Positions 22,852 through 31,088 of a stretch of DNA of 37,921 nt are shown here, in pieces. The position numbers and the translations under genes were made by a program. Origin of the DNA: Kiritimatiellia bacterium (lineage in GTDB: Bacteria; Verrucomicrobiota; Kiritimatiellia; RFP12; UBA1067); the NCBI GenBank assembly GCA_017450695.1, contig JAFSTA010000078.1, forward strand, positions 1 to 37,921. The letters run 5' to 3'. The notes under the pieces are model-generated. The model was not told the DNA's origin. It searched no databases and worked only from the letters and a program-made list of their open reading frames with translations. How positions within the stretch are numbered: position 1 is the first letter of the stretch; the number at the start of each line of letters is the position of its first letter.

Positions 22852-23535
22852 TTGTTGAGAAATGGTATGAAGTTTTTTGTAAAGTTGTTCGTGATCTGTT
22901 GCGGATTCTTGCTGGTGCAGGGGTGCGAATTCTTCAGGTCGTTCTTTGATTCGCCGGATGACGGATCAGGGTTTGACGCGCAGGCTGTGTACGTGGAAGA
23001 CGGAGAGCCGAAGATTGTCGCGGGACTGACCTTGCGGATTTCCGTGACGGCATCCGGTGCCGCCGCCGTGCAGGAGGGGCAGAAGGAAGTTGATACGAAC
23101 GGTGAGATACTCATGCCCTTGATCGGCAAGGTGAAATGTGAGGGGATGACGCTGGTGGATTTGCAGGAGAAGCTGGCATCCCTTTACAAGGCTTACTTCA
23201 TTGAGCCGCAGGTGTCATGCAGTTTTGCTTACGTGGCGAATTCCAACATGAAGTCCCCGTGGGGGACGGTGCTGGTGATGGGGTCGGTCGGTCATCCGGG
23301 ACCGGTGAACATGCCATCGACGAGGGATTTGACGGTTGTCCGGGCGCTGATGCTGGCGAGCAACGCGACGGCGTTGGCGGACAAGAGCAGGATTCGCGTC
23401 ACGCGCCGCCAGAAGGACGGCTCGCTGAAGAGGTTCATCGTGGACATCGAGAAGATCGGCAAGGAGGGAAGGTCTGAGATGGACATTCTCTTGAAGCCGG
23501 GTGACGTGATTTGGGTTCCGGAGTCTTGGTATTGA
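22852..23535 (+). CDS. Wza-like polysaccharide export lipoprotein
   Basis: Outer-membrane-associated export protein of the Poly_export family, the channel partner of Wzc-type chain-length regulators. The N-terminus is MKFFVKLFVICCGFLLVQGC, with a lipoprotein signal ending VQGC. The Poly_export domain follows (GLTLRISVTASGAAAVQEGQ; VDTNGEILMPLIGKVKCEGM; LYKAYFIEPQVSCSFAY). A SLBB-like segment has VLVMGSVGHPGPVNM, and the chain closes with LLKPGDVIWVPESW. At 227 residues it is short and lacks the extra domains of E. coli Wza. Possible starts are TTG 22852, TTG 22855 (both well placed after AAGGAAG) and ATG 22867, which begins the signal peptide exactly. It is the first gene of a five-gene operon. 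Confidence 0.87.
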   Translation: MLRNGMKFFVKLFVICCGFLLVQGCEFFRSFFDSPDDGSGFDAQAVYVEDGEPKIVAGLTLRISVTASGAAAVQEGQKEVDTNGEILMPLIGKVKCEGMTLVDLQEKLASLYKAYFIEPQVSCSFAYVANSNMKSPWGTVLVMGSVGHPGPVNMPSTRDLTVVRALMLASNATALADKSRIRVTRRQKDGSLKRFIVDIEKIGKEGRSEMDILLKPGDVIWVPESWY

Positions 23536-23571
23536 TTGGGTTTTGAAATAAACGAAAGGAGTAGAGAGAGT

Positions 23572-24681
23572 ATGAAAGGTATCTCCACAAAAATCGGTAT
23601 GGCAGTTGCCATCGCGATGGTAAGTGCAGGGTCGCTGTTTGCGGCTGATGGTCAGACATTGACGCGCGATCAATGGATGAAGCAGATCGGGAACGCGGCG
23701 AAGAGCGGGGAAGCGCTGACGCAAACCCTTGCGCAGGTTTCTCCGGAGGACCGTGTCGAGTTCACGCAGATGGCGCTGAAGGCCGTCTCCCGTATGCCGG
23801 TGAGCAACGAGGAGAAGGGCGCGGCGTTTGTCCGCACGGCCGTCGCGTGTATCTCGGGCAAGCAGGGCGATAACAAGAAGAACGTCATAGCGGAAGTCTT
23901 CGCGGACGTTCCCGTGGAATACCTGCCTCTGGTCACCTCGGAACTCGCCAAGCGTTTCGACCAGGAGCTGAACCAGATGTCCGACGAGGACTATGCGAAG
24001 CTCGCGAGCGATACGCTGGAAGTCTGCGCCAAGCGCAATCAATCGACCGACGATCCCGCCGTTCGTGACAGCTTTGCGGCGTTGGCGTTCATCCGCGGCG
24101 CGAAGAACAAGGAGGACTTGACGAAGCAGTTGCTGGCGAAGATGCCGGATGAGCGGACTCGTAAGCTGGCTGCGGAGTGGATTCCCGCCGCCGTCGAGAA
24201 GAATGATTATTCCGCGCTGACGGCAGCCGCCGACGTGGATACCGCCGTGAAGCCTGAGCAGACCTCCTCCAAGGGTTCTTCGTCCGAGTCCGGAGAAAAG
24301 GGCGAGGGCGGGTCTGAGAACGCGAAGGCCGACGCCACGATTCCTTCCGCGCTCGGTAGCCAGACGCTGAACGGGATTCTCGCGGACATGAACGCCGCGC
24401 AGAACGCGAAAGACTCCGGTTCCTCGGAGTCCGATCCGGACTCGCCGAAACTGGACACGACGCTTGCGGATGCCGGTGATACGGGTGATTCGGGACTCTT
24501 TGAGTTCAGTGATTCCGGTGCCAATTTCGATACTTCGAGCATGGGTGCGGGAATGCCTCGCGTTCCTGCGCAGACGACCGTGACACAGGAAACGATCATT
24601 CGCGGTTACCAGAACCAGATCATTTCCATCATCACGGAGGAAGTGGATCCGTATGCGACCTCGACCAAGCATCGCGGGCAC
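23572..24681 (+). CDS. Unrecognised exported protein of the exopolysaccharide operon
   Basis: I do not recognise a family. At 369 residues from ATG 23572 (AAGGAG at 23556-23561 upstream), it has a clean signal peptide MKGISTKIGMAVAIAMVSAG ending SLFA-AD. The first about 200 mature residues look all-helical and repeat-like. Phrases such as TLAQVSPEDRVEFTQMALKA and LLAKMPDERTRKLAAEWIP recall helical-hairpin repeats. Next comes an about 100-residue Ser/Gly/Glu/Asp-rich acidic linker. A conserved-looking end has TQETIIRGYQNQIISIITEE. It sits between the Wza-like and barrel genes, so a periplasmic scaffold or adaptor of the export machine is plausible, but this is inferred from position only. Its stop is about 40 nt before the barrel start. 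Confidence 0.75.
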
Positions 24682-24729
24682 AAGCAGTAACCCATAGGTC
24701 TTAAATCACTCGAAAGAAGGATTGACAGC

Positions 24730-25917
24730 ATGAAAATGACAATGAAGGTTTCCGGGCTCCTGACGTGCGCAGGTCTGGTCGGTGCGTTGGCTACGACCGC
24801 CTCCGCCGCCGATCGTGGGTTTCAGTTCAACAACCTGAACATCTCTCCTTACGTGAACCTCCAGTACCGCTATGATTCCAATGTGGACTCTGCTCATCGC
24901 GGTGAGTTCGACGACAGCATCCTGACCGTGACCCCGGGCGTGGATCTGAAGTACAAGGGAAACAATTGGGGCTTGGACGGAAGCGCGTTCTACGGCTACG
25001 ACATGTACATGAAGTATGACGAGCTGGATACGCACCGTTGGGGCGAACGCCTGAAGCTGTGGTATGACGGTGAGCGTTGGAAGCTGGTTTTGGGCGAGCG
25101 CTTCGTCCACACCAAGGAAAGCGACTCGATCATTGACGGTGGCCGTGGCTACTGGCGTGAGCGTGACCAGATCCAGTTCACGGGCGCACTCAGCTACGAT
25201 CTGAGCGAGGTTTCCCGCATGACGGTGGACGCCGCCTACTCGCAGCTCGACTACAAGAATGACTCGAAGCGCTACGCTCCGTTGTACGGCTGGCACGAGT
25301 GGTCCGCCGGACTGGAGTTCGCCCGTCGCCTGACGCAGAAGACCAACTGGGTGTTGGCCGGTGGCGTGCAGGGGTATGAGAGCGACAACGCTACCCGCAA
25401 CGGCCTGAAGAACGAGAGCTACGCGTATGATATTCAGGGCGGTATCAGCTCCCGCGCCACGGAACGGATCACCTACCGTCTGCTCGCCGGTGTCAGCTGG
25501 TTCGACTATGCGACTGACGATATCAACACCGGGTGGATCTACACGGCGAACCTGAACTGGCTGTTGTCGCAGAAGTGGGCCGCCTCGTTCTCGGGTTCCA
25601 GCTACTACCAGCCTTCGGAAAGCAAGGCGAATCAGGCAAACAAGATCTACTCCCTCAGCGGAGGTTTGACCTATCGCCCCTACAAACGGCTCACCACCAC
25701 CTTCAATCTGGCGTGGCGTCGTGAAGAGGACGAGTACAAGACCTACCAGTACGATCATCACACCGATGTGTTGGCGGCGCGTATCCGTGCCAACTACCAG
25801 TTGGCCCGTTACGCTTCGGTGTTCGTCGGTGCTGAATACTCGGAGCGTTTCTCCGACAACAGCAACAGCGAATATGACCGTTACATCCTGTCAACCGGGT
25901 TGAAGCTCTTCTACTAG
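24730..25917 (+). CDS. Outer-membrane beta-barrel protein of the exopolysaccharide operon
   Basis: A 395-residue outer-membrane barrel. The signal peptide ends ATTASA-AD (about residue 27). NISPYVNLQYRYDSNVD begins a series of alternating amphipathic strands through the whole chain (for example WKLVLGERFVHTKES, YAYDIQGGISSRATERITYR, YASVFVGAEYSERFSD). The last strand ends STGLKLFY, with a C-terminal aromatic residue as recognised by the BAM machinery. The layout resembles the putative beta-barrel porin 2 type found next to exopolysaccharide genes. It probably supplies the outer-membrane exit or an accessory pore for the polymer. AAGAAGGA precedes the ATG. An intrinsic terminator follows. Confidence 0.85.
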   Translation: MKMTMKVSGLLTCAGLVGALATTASAADRGFQFNNLNISPYVNLQYRYDSNVDSAHRGEFDDSILTVTPGVDLKYKGNNWGLDGSAFYGYDMYMKYDELDTHRWGERLKLWYDGERWKLVLGERFVHTKESDSIIDGGRGYWRERDQIQFTGALSYDLSEVSRMTVDAAYSQLDYKNDSKRYAPLYGWHEWSAGLEFARRLTQKTNWVLAGGVQGYESDNATRNGLKNESYAYDIQGGISSRATERITYRLLAGVSWFDYATDDINTGWIYTANLNWLLSQKWAASFSGSSYYQPSESKANQANKIYSLSGGLTYRPYKRLTTTFNLAWRREEDEYKTYQYDHHTDVLAARIRANYQLARYASVFVGAEYSERFSDNSNSEYDRYILSTGLKLFY

Positions 25918-25935
25918 GTTGATTTGAGTTGCTGA

Positions 25936-25978
25936 AAAAACCGCCTGCGCTGGAATGACGTGTGGGCGGTCTTTTTTT
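25936..25978 (+). terminator. Intercistronic intrinsic terminator
   Basis: ACCGCC (25940-25945) pairs with GGCGGT (25965-25970), flanked by an A run (25935-25940) and TCTTTTTTT. The T run ends just before GGAGAG (25980-25985), the ribosome site of the next gene. It probably lowers rather than abolishes expression of the downstream polymerase and kinase. Confidence 0.75.
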
Positions 25979-25988
25979 CGGAGAGAAA

Positions 25989-27494
25989 ATGTTGGAAAGA
26001 CTTGTCACGAAGTACGGGTTGGCGTTGCACCTGGTGGTTTTGGGAGTGACGTTGTTCTCTTTCCTGTTCCATCGCCCGCTGGCGTACGGCATTTCTCTCC
26101 TGTGGCTTTCTCTTCTGGCGATCGAGTTCCTGTTCCTCCTGCCCTCGGTTCACACGGGGGAAAACTATGTGGAGGCGCGCGCCCGTGTCGTCAGTAACAT
26201 CCTGCATGATCCGTACTTCTTCATCGGAATCGCCATCCTCCTGTTCGCGCTTTGCCAGATGTGGAACAGCAACTGTGCGCTAGAGTATGATCCCATCGCG
26301 GGCGTCTGGCAGATGAGCGCCCCTCCGTCGAAGGGTTTGCCATTTTCTGTTTCCAGTCCATTTTCCCACTTCACCTTTTTTGTTCTGCTGGCTTGTTTCG
26401 TCACGGGGCTGGCGCTTCGCGATGCGGTGAGCAAGGGTGGAAAACGGATGGTGGTGAACAACTTTGCCATCATCAGCGGGCTTGTTGCGTTTTATTTTGT
26501 ACTCCAGATTTTTCTCGGGCGTGAGTTGAATCTCTTTTTGAATCCGCCCACACCTGCTTCCGGGGATGGATTTGCCGCGCGTTTTGTGCGTTCGACCGGT
26601 GGTCAGATGATGGGGGCGACTTTTGGTTTCTGGGCGGTCCTTTCTTTTGGTTGCTATTTGGAATCCTACCTGCATCGTTGTTCGAGTTTGATGCGCTTTT
26701 GCCTGCTCTTTTTCGGGATTGTCTCGAATCTGACGGCGGCTGTACTTTATTTGAACACGGCGTTCGCACTGGTGGTACTCTTGGTGGCCTTCCTCCTCTT
26801 GGTTTATTCCGCCGTGTTTATCTCCGGCATGGACAACGGTCTAGCCTGTTTCCGTTTTGTTTTCTTCGTCATCCCGTGTCTGGTTGCCGCCTGGGCGTTG
26901 GCAACGTACGTCGTCCCCGACAATCCGTTGCGCGAGAAGATCCAATTCCTGCAGAAAGGGGATTACGAAGCGGAATTTTCCACTTGGAGCGAGTCACGCG
27001 AGCTTCGTCAGAACGCCGCGCTGCAGATCTGGCAGGATCATCCGTGGCGGGGCGTCGGCGTCAATGGGTTCAAGCATTATGTCGGGTTGATACTGGACCG
27101 CGGCGATGAGGAATTGGATCGGCGGAAGCGTGCGCAGCAGTACACCAAGTCATGGAAAATTATCAAAAAGAATCAGAATCTGGTCTTCAATGATTACTAT
27201 CAGACGCTTTGCGAATACGGACTGCTGGGAACGGGGCTGTTTCTCGCCGCGCTGATCTGCTTCCTGATCCCGATTGTGGATCAGATGCGGTTGCTGTTCG
27301 TGCGCGAGAACGGTCAAACCAAGTTCGGCTTTTTCGAGATTTCCCCGATGTGCTGGGCGGGTGTTCCGGCGATTCTGCTGGTGGGCGCGGGGGCCTGGTT
27401 CGGCAGCCCGCTCCATTCCCAGACTTTGTTGTTGTCGTGGGTTGTTTTACTTGCGGCGTTTCCGGGTTTTCTGCCCGCCAAGAAAAGTGGTTAG
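25989..27494 (+). CDS. O-antigen ligase/polymerase-like membrane protein (Wzy family)
   Basis: A 501-residue multi-spanning inner-membrane protein, probably polymerising or ligating polysaccharide units on the periplasmic side. Hydrophobic segments are seen from residue 10 (LALHLVVLGVTLFSFLF) through about twelve stretches. The Wzy_C/O-antigen-ligase signature lies in a large loop near residues 335-360: RQNAALQIWQDHPWRGVGVN, then GFKHY, followed by VFNDYYQTLCEYGLLG. The start ATG 25989 after GGAGAG is preferred over an upstream in-frame GTG (25962), which lies inside the terminator hairpin. The operon has no Wzx flippase and no glycosyltransferase, so the repeat unit must be built elsewhere. 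Confidence 0.85.
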   Translation: MLERLVTKYGLALHLVVLGVTLFSFLFHRPLAYGISLLWLSLLAIEFLFLLPSVHTGENYVEARARVVSNILHDPYFFIGIAILLFALCQMWNSNCALEYDPIAGVWQMSAPPSKGLPFSVSSPFSHFTFFVLLACFVTGLALRDAVSKGGKRMVVNNFAIISGLVAFYFVLQIFLGRELNLFLNPPTPASGDGFAARFVRSTGGQMMGATFGFWAVLSFGCYLESYLHRCSSLMRFCLLFFGIVSNLTAAVLYLNTAFALVVLLVAFLLLVYSAVFISGMDNGLACFRFVFFVIPCLVAAWALATYVVPDNPLREKIQFLQKGDYEAEFSTWSESRELRQNAALQIWQDHPWRGVGVNGFKHYVGLILDRGDEELDRRKRAQQYTKSWKIIKKNQNLVFNDYYQTLCEYGLLGTGLFLAALICFLIPIVDQMRLLFVRENGQTKFGFFEISPMCWAGVPAILLVGAGAWFGSPLHSQTLLLSWVVLLAAFPGFLPAKKSG

Positions 27495-27513
27495 TTGACG
27501 AGAGGAAAAATAG

Positions 27514-29964
27514 ATGAGTGATTCAAGTTCAAGTTCGAAATCGTCCAGCCGCCCGATGTACTATGGCGGTTCTTCTCGCGCGTTGTACTATGGCGGCTCT
27601 TCTCCGCAGGCGTATTCGTCTCCCGCGTACAGTTCGTACGGTGCTTCGTACTATTACGGCGGCGCGTACGGCGGTTCGAGTGGCGGCGGTGGCGGCGATG
27701 ACGATTCGCTGATGGGCCAGATGACGATCGGCCGCATGGTGCGCGTCTGTATGCAACGCTGGGTGACGATCGTGGTGTTCATCATCATCGGCTTTATCGT
27801 CTCATTCGCCATCTACAAGATCTCGCCTGTCATTTACGAGGCGGAATCCTTGATCGAGATGCGTATCCGCGGCGCTTCGTACACCGGCTTGAACAAGGCG
27901 GTTATGGAGCTGGATATGGGGTCGAACATGGCGGAGGTTTTCAATACCCGTCTGGCGCGCTTGGTCAGCCGTGAGGTCTTCGAGCAGATTGTCACGCAGT
28001 ACCGTAGCGACAATCCCAGTTCCACGGTGAAGGACGCGGAACTCTATCAGGCGCTCTCTGAAGCGAAGCTGACGTTGCAGCGTCAGTCCCGTCTGATTCA
28101 CATCGCGGTCCGTTCCACCAATCCCGCCCTTGCCGCCGATCTGGCGAACGCCTACTCCAAGGTCGCGGTGAACGCCACGTCTGACCAGAACCGTAACGAG
28201 TCTGAGGTCGCCGTCGCCTGGTTGGCGAACACGACGGAAGAGATCAAGCAGTCTATGCAGAAGGCGAACCGCCGCCGCATGGAGTTCGCCACGCACAACC
28301 AGATCGAGTCCATGCGCCGCCGCAAGACGATGCAGAGCGATGCCCTGCTGAAGATTTCGTCGGACATCATGTCGCTCGAAAGCCGCATTGCCGTTGGTGT
28401 CGAGCTGCAGAAGACTCTGGAACTGGTGCAGAACACCCCCGAGCGTTTCGGGTCGTTGCCGGATTCGGTTCCGCGCACGGGCGAGATCGCGCATTCCTAC
28501 CAGCAGTGGCTGAATGCCCAGGCCGAGAAGAATTCGCTGTTGGCCCGCTACACCGCCAACCATCCCGATGTCGTTGTGAAGGAACGGGCCGTTGAGATTT
28601 ACAAGAATCAGTTCCACGACACGGTGGCACGTTCACTGGAAACCTGCAAGGCAAACTTGGACCTGATGCGTCGTCAGCTCGATCCGCTGAAGGCGCGCCA
28701 GGAGGAGATCAACAAGGAGTTGGCGGAACTGGAGGTCAAGATCGACCAGAACCAGGTTGAGCTGGAACAGCTCGATCTGGAGCGCGAGGTCGCCGACATG
28801 CAGTACAAGGCGTTGCTCAAGCGTAAGAACGAGGCGCAGCTCTCCGCCGACGAAGACACGGCTATCATCAAGCCCGTCACCCCCGCCCTTAAGCCGAACA
28901 GCCCGATCCTTCCCAATCCGATGGTGATCTTCCCCGCCGGTCCTGCCGTCGGACTGATCTTGGGCTTCCTGTTCGTCATGATGCTGGACCATCTGGAGGA
29001 CAAGATTGTCGGGATCTCCGATATCGAGTCGCGCCTCCGCCTCAAGGTTCTGGCCGTCATGCCGCACGTCCGCCGCAAAAAACGCGAGCAGCTGGCGCGC
29101 TTGGTTTCGGACGACAAGTTCTCGCAATACGCCGAGGCGATCGCCGGTTTGCGCAACTTGCTGGATTCGCCCCGCTACCACGATATGTCGAAGGTGTTGC
29201 TCTGCATGAGTACGATGCCGGGCGAAGGCAAGACCGTTACGTCCTGTAGCTTGGCGCAGTCGTGTGCGCAGTCCGGACAGAAGACGCTGCTGGTCGATTT
29301 CGATATGCGCCGCCCGCGTCTGGCCCGCATCTTCGAGAAGTCGCACAAGGACTATCTCTCGCTCTCGCACAGCCTTTCGACGGGTGACGAGTCTGTCTTC
29401 GACAAATTGCCGGTCGCCTCCGGCGTGGATAAGAATTTGTCCTTGATTCTTTCCCGCGCCGCGTCCGATGTCAACCCCGCGAACATCATGGGAAGCGACA
29501 TGGTGGTGCAGTTCTTCAAGTGGGCGCGCGAGAATTTCGACCGCATCATCATCGACTCCCCGCCGTTCGGTATCGTCGGCGACGTGATGACGCTGGCTTC
29601 GCTCGTCGATTCCGTAATGATCATGTGCTGTCCTGACCGGACGCGCTTCCAGCCGATCAAGCATGCCGCGCGGCAGCTTTCCGAGGCGGGTGCGCACGTC
29701 ATCGGCGTGATCGTCAACGACATCGACTTCGGTCGCCGTTCCCAGTTCGGTTCTTACGACTACCATTACCGCTACTCCTACGGCGGCAGGTACGGCTACG
29801 GGTACGGATACGCGCCTGTCAAGGAGAAGTCGGCGACTCCTTCCGGAAAGGGTAAGAAATCCCCCGAGATTTCCGCCAGTACGGAGGTTGATGATGTTCC
29901 GTCTCCCGCTGTCGAAGTGGAACGTCAGGATGTCGTGGACGCCTCCATGACGGATGACGATTGA
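27514..29964 (+). CDS. Wzc-like chain-length regulator with tyrosine kinase domain
   Basis: An 816-residue inner-membrane protein combining a Wzz domain with a BY-type kinase. Transmembrane segment 1 is WVTIVVFIIIGFIVSFAIY (about 83-101). A periplasmic coiled-coil region runs to about 450. TM2 is at about 468-494, preceded by PNSPILPNP. In the cytoplasmic kinase, Walker A is MPGEGKT (about 568), Walker A' is VDFDMRRPR (about 594) and Walker B is RIIIDSPP (about 676). A tyrosine cluster YDYHYRYSYGGRYGYGYGY (about 748-766) matches the autophosphorylated tail of this family. Unusually, the N-terminal cytoplasmic tail is also Tyr/Gly/Ser-rich, with two MYYGGSS/LYYGGSS repeats and SYYYGG. It is the last gene of the export operon. 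Confidence 0.92.
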   Translation: MSDSSSSSKSSSRPMYYGGSSRALYYGGSSPQAYSSPAYSSYGASYYYGGAYGGSSGGGGGDDDSLMGQMTIGRMVRVCMQRWVTIVVFIIIGFIVSFAIYKISPVIYEAESLIEMRIRGASYTGLNKAVMELDMGSNMAEVFNTRLARLVSREVFEQIVTQYRSDNPSSTVKDAELYQALSEAKLTLQRQSRLIHIAVRSTNPALAADLANAYSKVAVNATSDQNRNESEVAVAWLANTTEEIKQSMQKANRRRMEFATHNQIESMRRRKTMQSDALLKISSDIMSLESRIAVGVELQKTLELVQNTPERFGSLPDSVPRTGEIAHSYQQWLNAQAEKNSLLARYTANHPDVVVKERAVEIYKNQFHDTVARSLETCKANLDLMRRQLDPLKARQEEINKELAELEVKIDQNQVELEQLDLEREVADMQYKALLKRKNEAQLSADEDTAIIKPVTPALKPNSPILPNPMVIFPAGPAVGLILGFLFVMMLDHLEDKIVGISDIESRLRLKVLAVMPHVRRKKREQLARLVSDDKFSQYAEAIAGLRNLLDSPRYHDMSKVLLCMSTMPGEGKTVTSCSLAQSCAQSGQKTLLVDFDMRRPRLARIFEKSHKDYLSLSHSLSTGDESVFDKLPVASGVDKNLSLILSRAASDVNPANIMGSDMVVQFFKWARENFDRIIIDSPPFGIVGDVMTLASLVDSVMIMCCPDRTRFQPIKHAARQLSEAGAHVIGVIVNDIDFGRRSQFGSYDYHYRYSYGGRYGYGYGYAPVKEKSATPSGKGKKSPEISASTEVDDVPSPAVEVERQDVVDASMTDDD

Positions 29965-29969
29965 TCGGT

Positions 29970-30017
29970 CGGGGAAGCGCCTCGCGCGAGCGGAGTGTGC
30001 TTCCGTGCGCTTCCCCG
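29970..30017 (+). terminator. Probable terminator of the exopolysaccharide operon
   Basis: An 11-bp perfect stem, CGGGGAAGCGC (29970-29980) with GCGCTTCCCCG (30007-30017), encloses a 26-nt loop containing the palindrome CTCGCGCGAG. Only a weak pyrimidine tract follows, so rho-independent action is uncertain. Confidence 0.55.
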
Positions 30018-30130
30018 GTGTCTCGCTCTTTCCATGCTGCTTACCCATAAGTTTCGGGTTAGGTGGTTCGGTGTTTGAAGGATAGGAACTTATCCTCATT
30101 TACATTCCCGTGCGAAGAGCGGGTTGCGGA

Positions 30131-30183
30131 CTAACCAGCTTACTTTGGTTAGCCGGCTTGACATGCTTGTCCGGCTAACGGAC
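30131..30183 (+). promoter_or_regulatory. Three mutually exclusive hairpins upstream of panC
   Basis: CTAACC (30131-30136) can pair with GGTTAG (30147-30152). GTTAGCCGG (30148-30156) can instead pair perfectly with CCGGCTAAC (30171-30179). GTCCG (30169-30173) can pair with CGGAC (30179-30183). The three stems overlap, as in a leader that switches fold, and end about 20 nt before the start codon. The CCGGCTT words also occur in other intergenic repeats, so it may simply be another repeat. Confidence 0.4.
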
Positions 30184-30204
30184 CGGTAAGGAAAGGATTG
30201 GGAA

Positions 30205-31044
30205 ATGTTGGTATTCAGAGATCCTCAGAAACTCCAGCGTTGGGCGCTGAAACAGCGTGAAGCGGGTGTGCGCGTCGGACTCGTCCCGACGATGGGCTAC
30301 CTGCACGAGGGGCATCTCTCGTTGATTGCCGCCGCGAAGAAGTATGCGGATGCGGTGGTCGTGAGTGTCTTCGTGAACCCGATCCAGTTCGGGCCGAACG
30401 AGGACTTCGAGAAGTATCCCCGCGATGAAAAGGCGGACTTGGCCAAGTGCCGCGCCGCCGGAGCCGCCGCCGTCTTCCTGCCGACTCCCCAGACGATGTA
30501 CGCCCCCGACGCCAGCGTCCATGTGACGGAGGAGGTATTGGCGAACCGCCTTTGCGGTCTTCGCCGCCCCGGCCATTTCCGGGGCGTGTGTACGGTCGTC
30601 GCCAAGTTGTTCAACCTCGCGCAACCGAATGTCGCGGTCTTCGGACAGAAGGATTTCCAGCAGGCGTGCGTCATCCGCCGCATGGTGCGCGACTTGAACT
30701 TCCCGATTCGCATCGTCGTCGCCCCGATTGTCCGGGAACCGGACGGGCTGGCGCGGAGTTCGCGCAACACCTACCTCTCGGAAACGGAACGTCAACAGGC
30801 GGTCGGGTTGAGCCGTTCGCTCCATCTCGCGAAACGCCTCTTCCGCGAGGGGCAGACATCCGCCAAACGGATTGTCGCCCGCATGGTCAAGTCGCTGGAA
30901 GCGGACGGTCTCCAGGTCGATTACGTGGAGATCGTTGACGCGGAGACGCTGGATCCCGTCAAGACTGTCCAGAAGGGGAACGCGGTGTTGCTTGCCGTGT
31001 ACGACGGCAAGACCCGTCTGATCGACAACTGCCTCTTCTCCTGA
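30205..31044 (+). CDS. panC: Pantoate--beta-alanine ligase (PanC)
   Basis: Pantothenate synthetase: ATP-dependent joining of pantoate and beta-alanine, the last step of vitamin B5 synthesis. The 279 residues are full length. Signatures are VPTMGYLHEGHLSLI (about residues 27-41, with the HIGH-like HEGH), VVVSVFVNPIQFGPNEDF (about 52-69), VAVFGQKDFQQ (about 148-158) and the KMSKS-like DGLARSSRNTYLS (about 182-194). ATG 30205 follows AAGGAAAGGA. No panB, panD or coaBC is adjacent. A possible switching leader lies just upstream. Confidence 0.96.
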   Translation: MLVFRDPQKLQRWALKQREAGVRVGLVPTMGYLHEGHLSLIAAAKKYADAVVVSVFVNPIQFGPNEDFEKYPRDEKADLAKCRAAGAAAVFLPTPQTMYAPDASVHVTEEVLANRLCGLRRPGHFRGVCTVVAKLFNLAQPNVAVFGQKDFQQACVIRRMVRDLNFPIRIVVAPIVREPDGLARSSRNTYLSETERQQAVGLSRSLHLAKRLFREGQTSAKRIVARMVKSLEADGLQVDYVEIVDAETLDPVKTVQKGNAVLLAVYDGKTRLIDNCLFS

Positions 31045-31088
31045 CATCGGCGCCCCGGGCGAGCTGCCCCACCTGCGAGAGGATCGGA

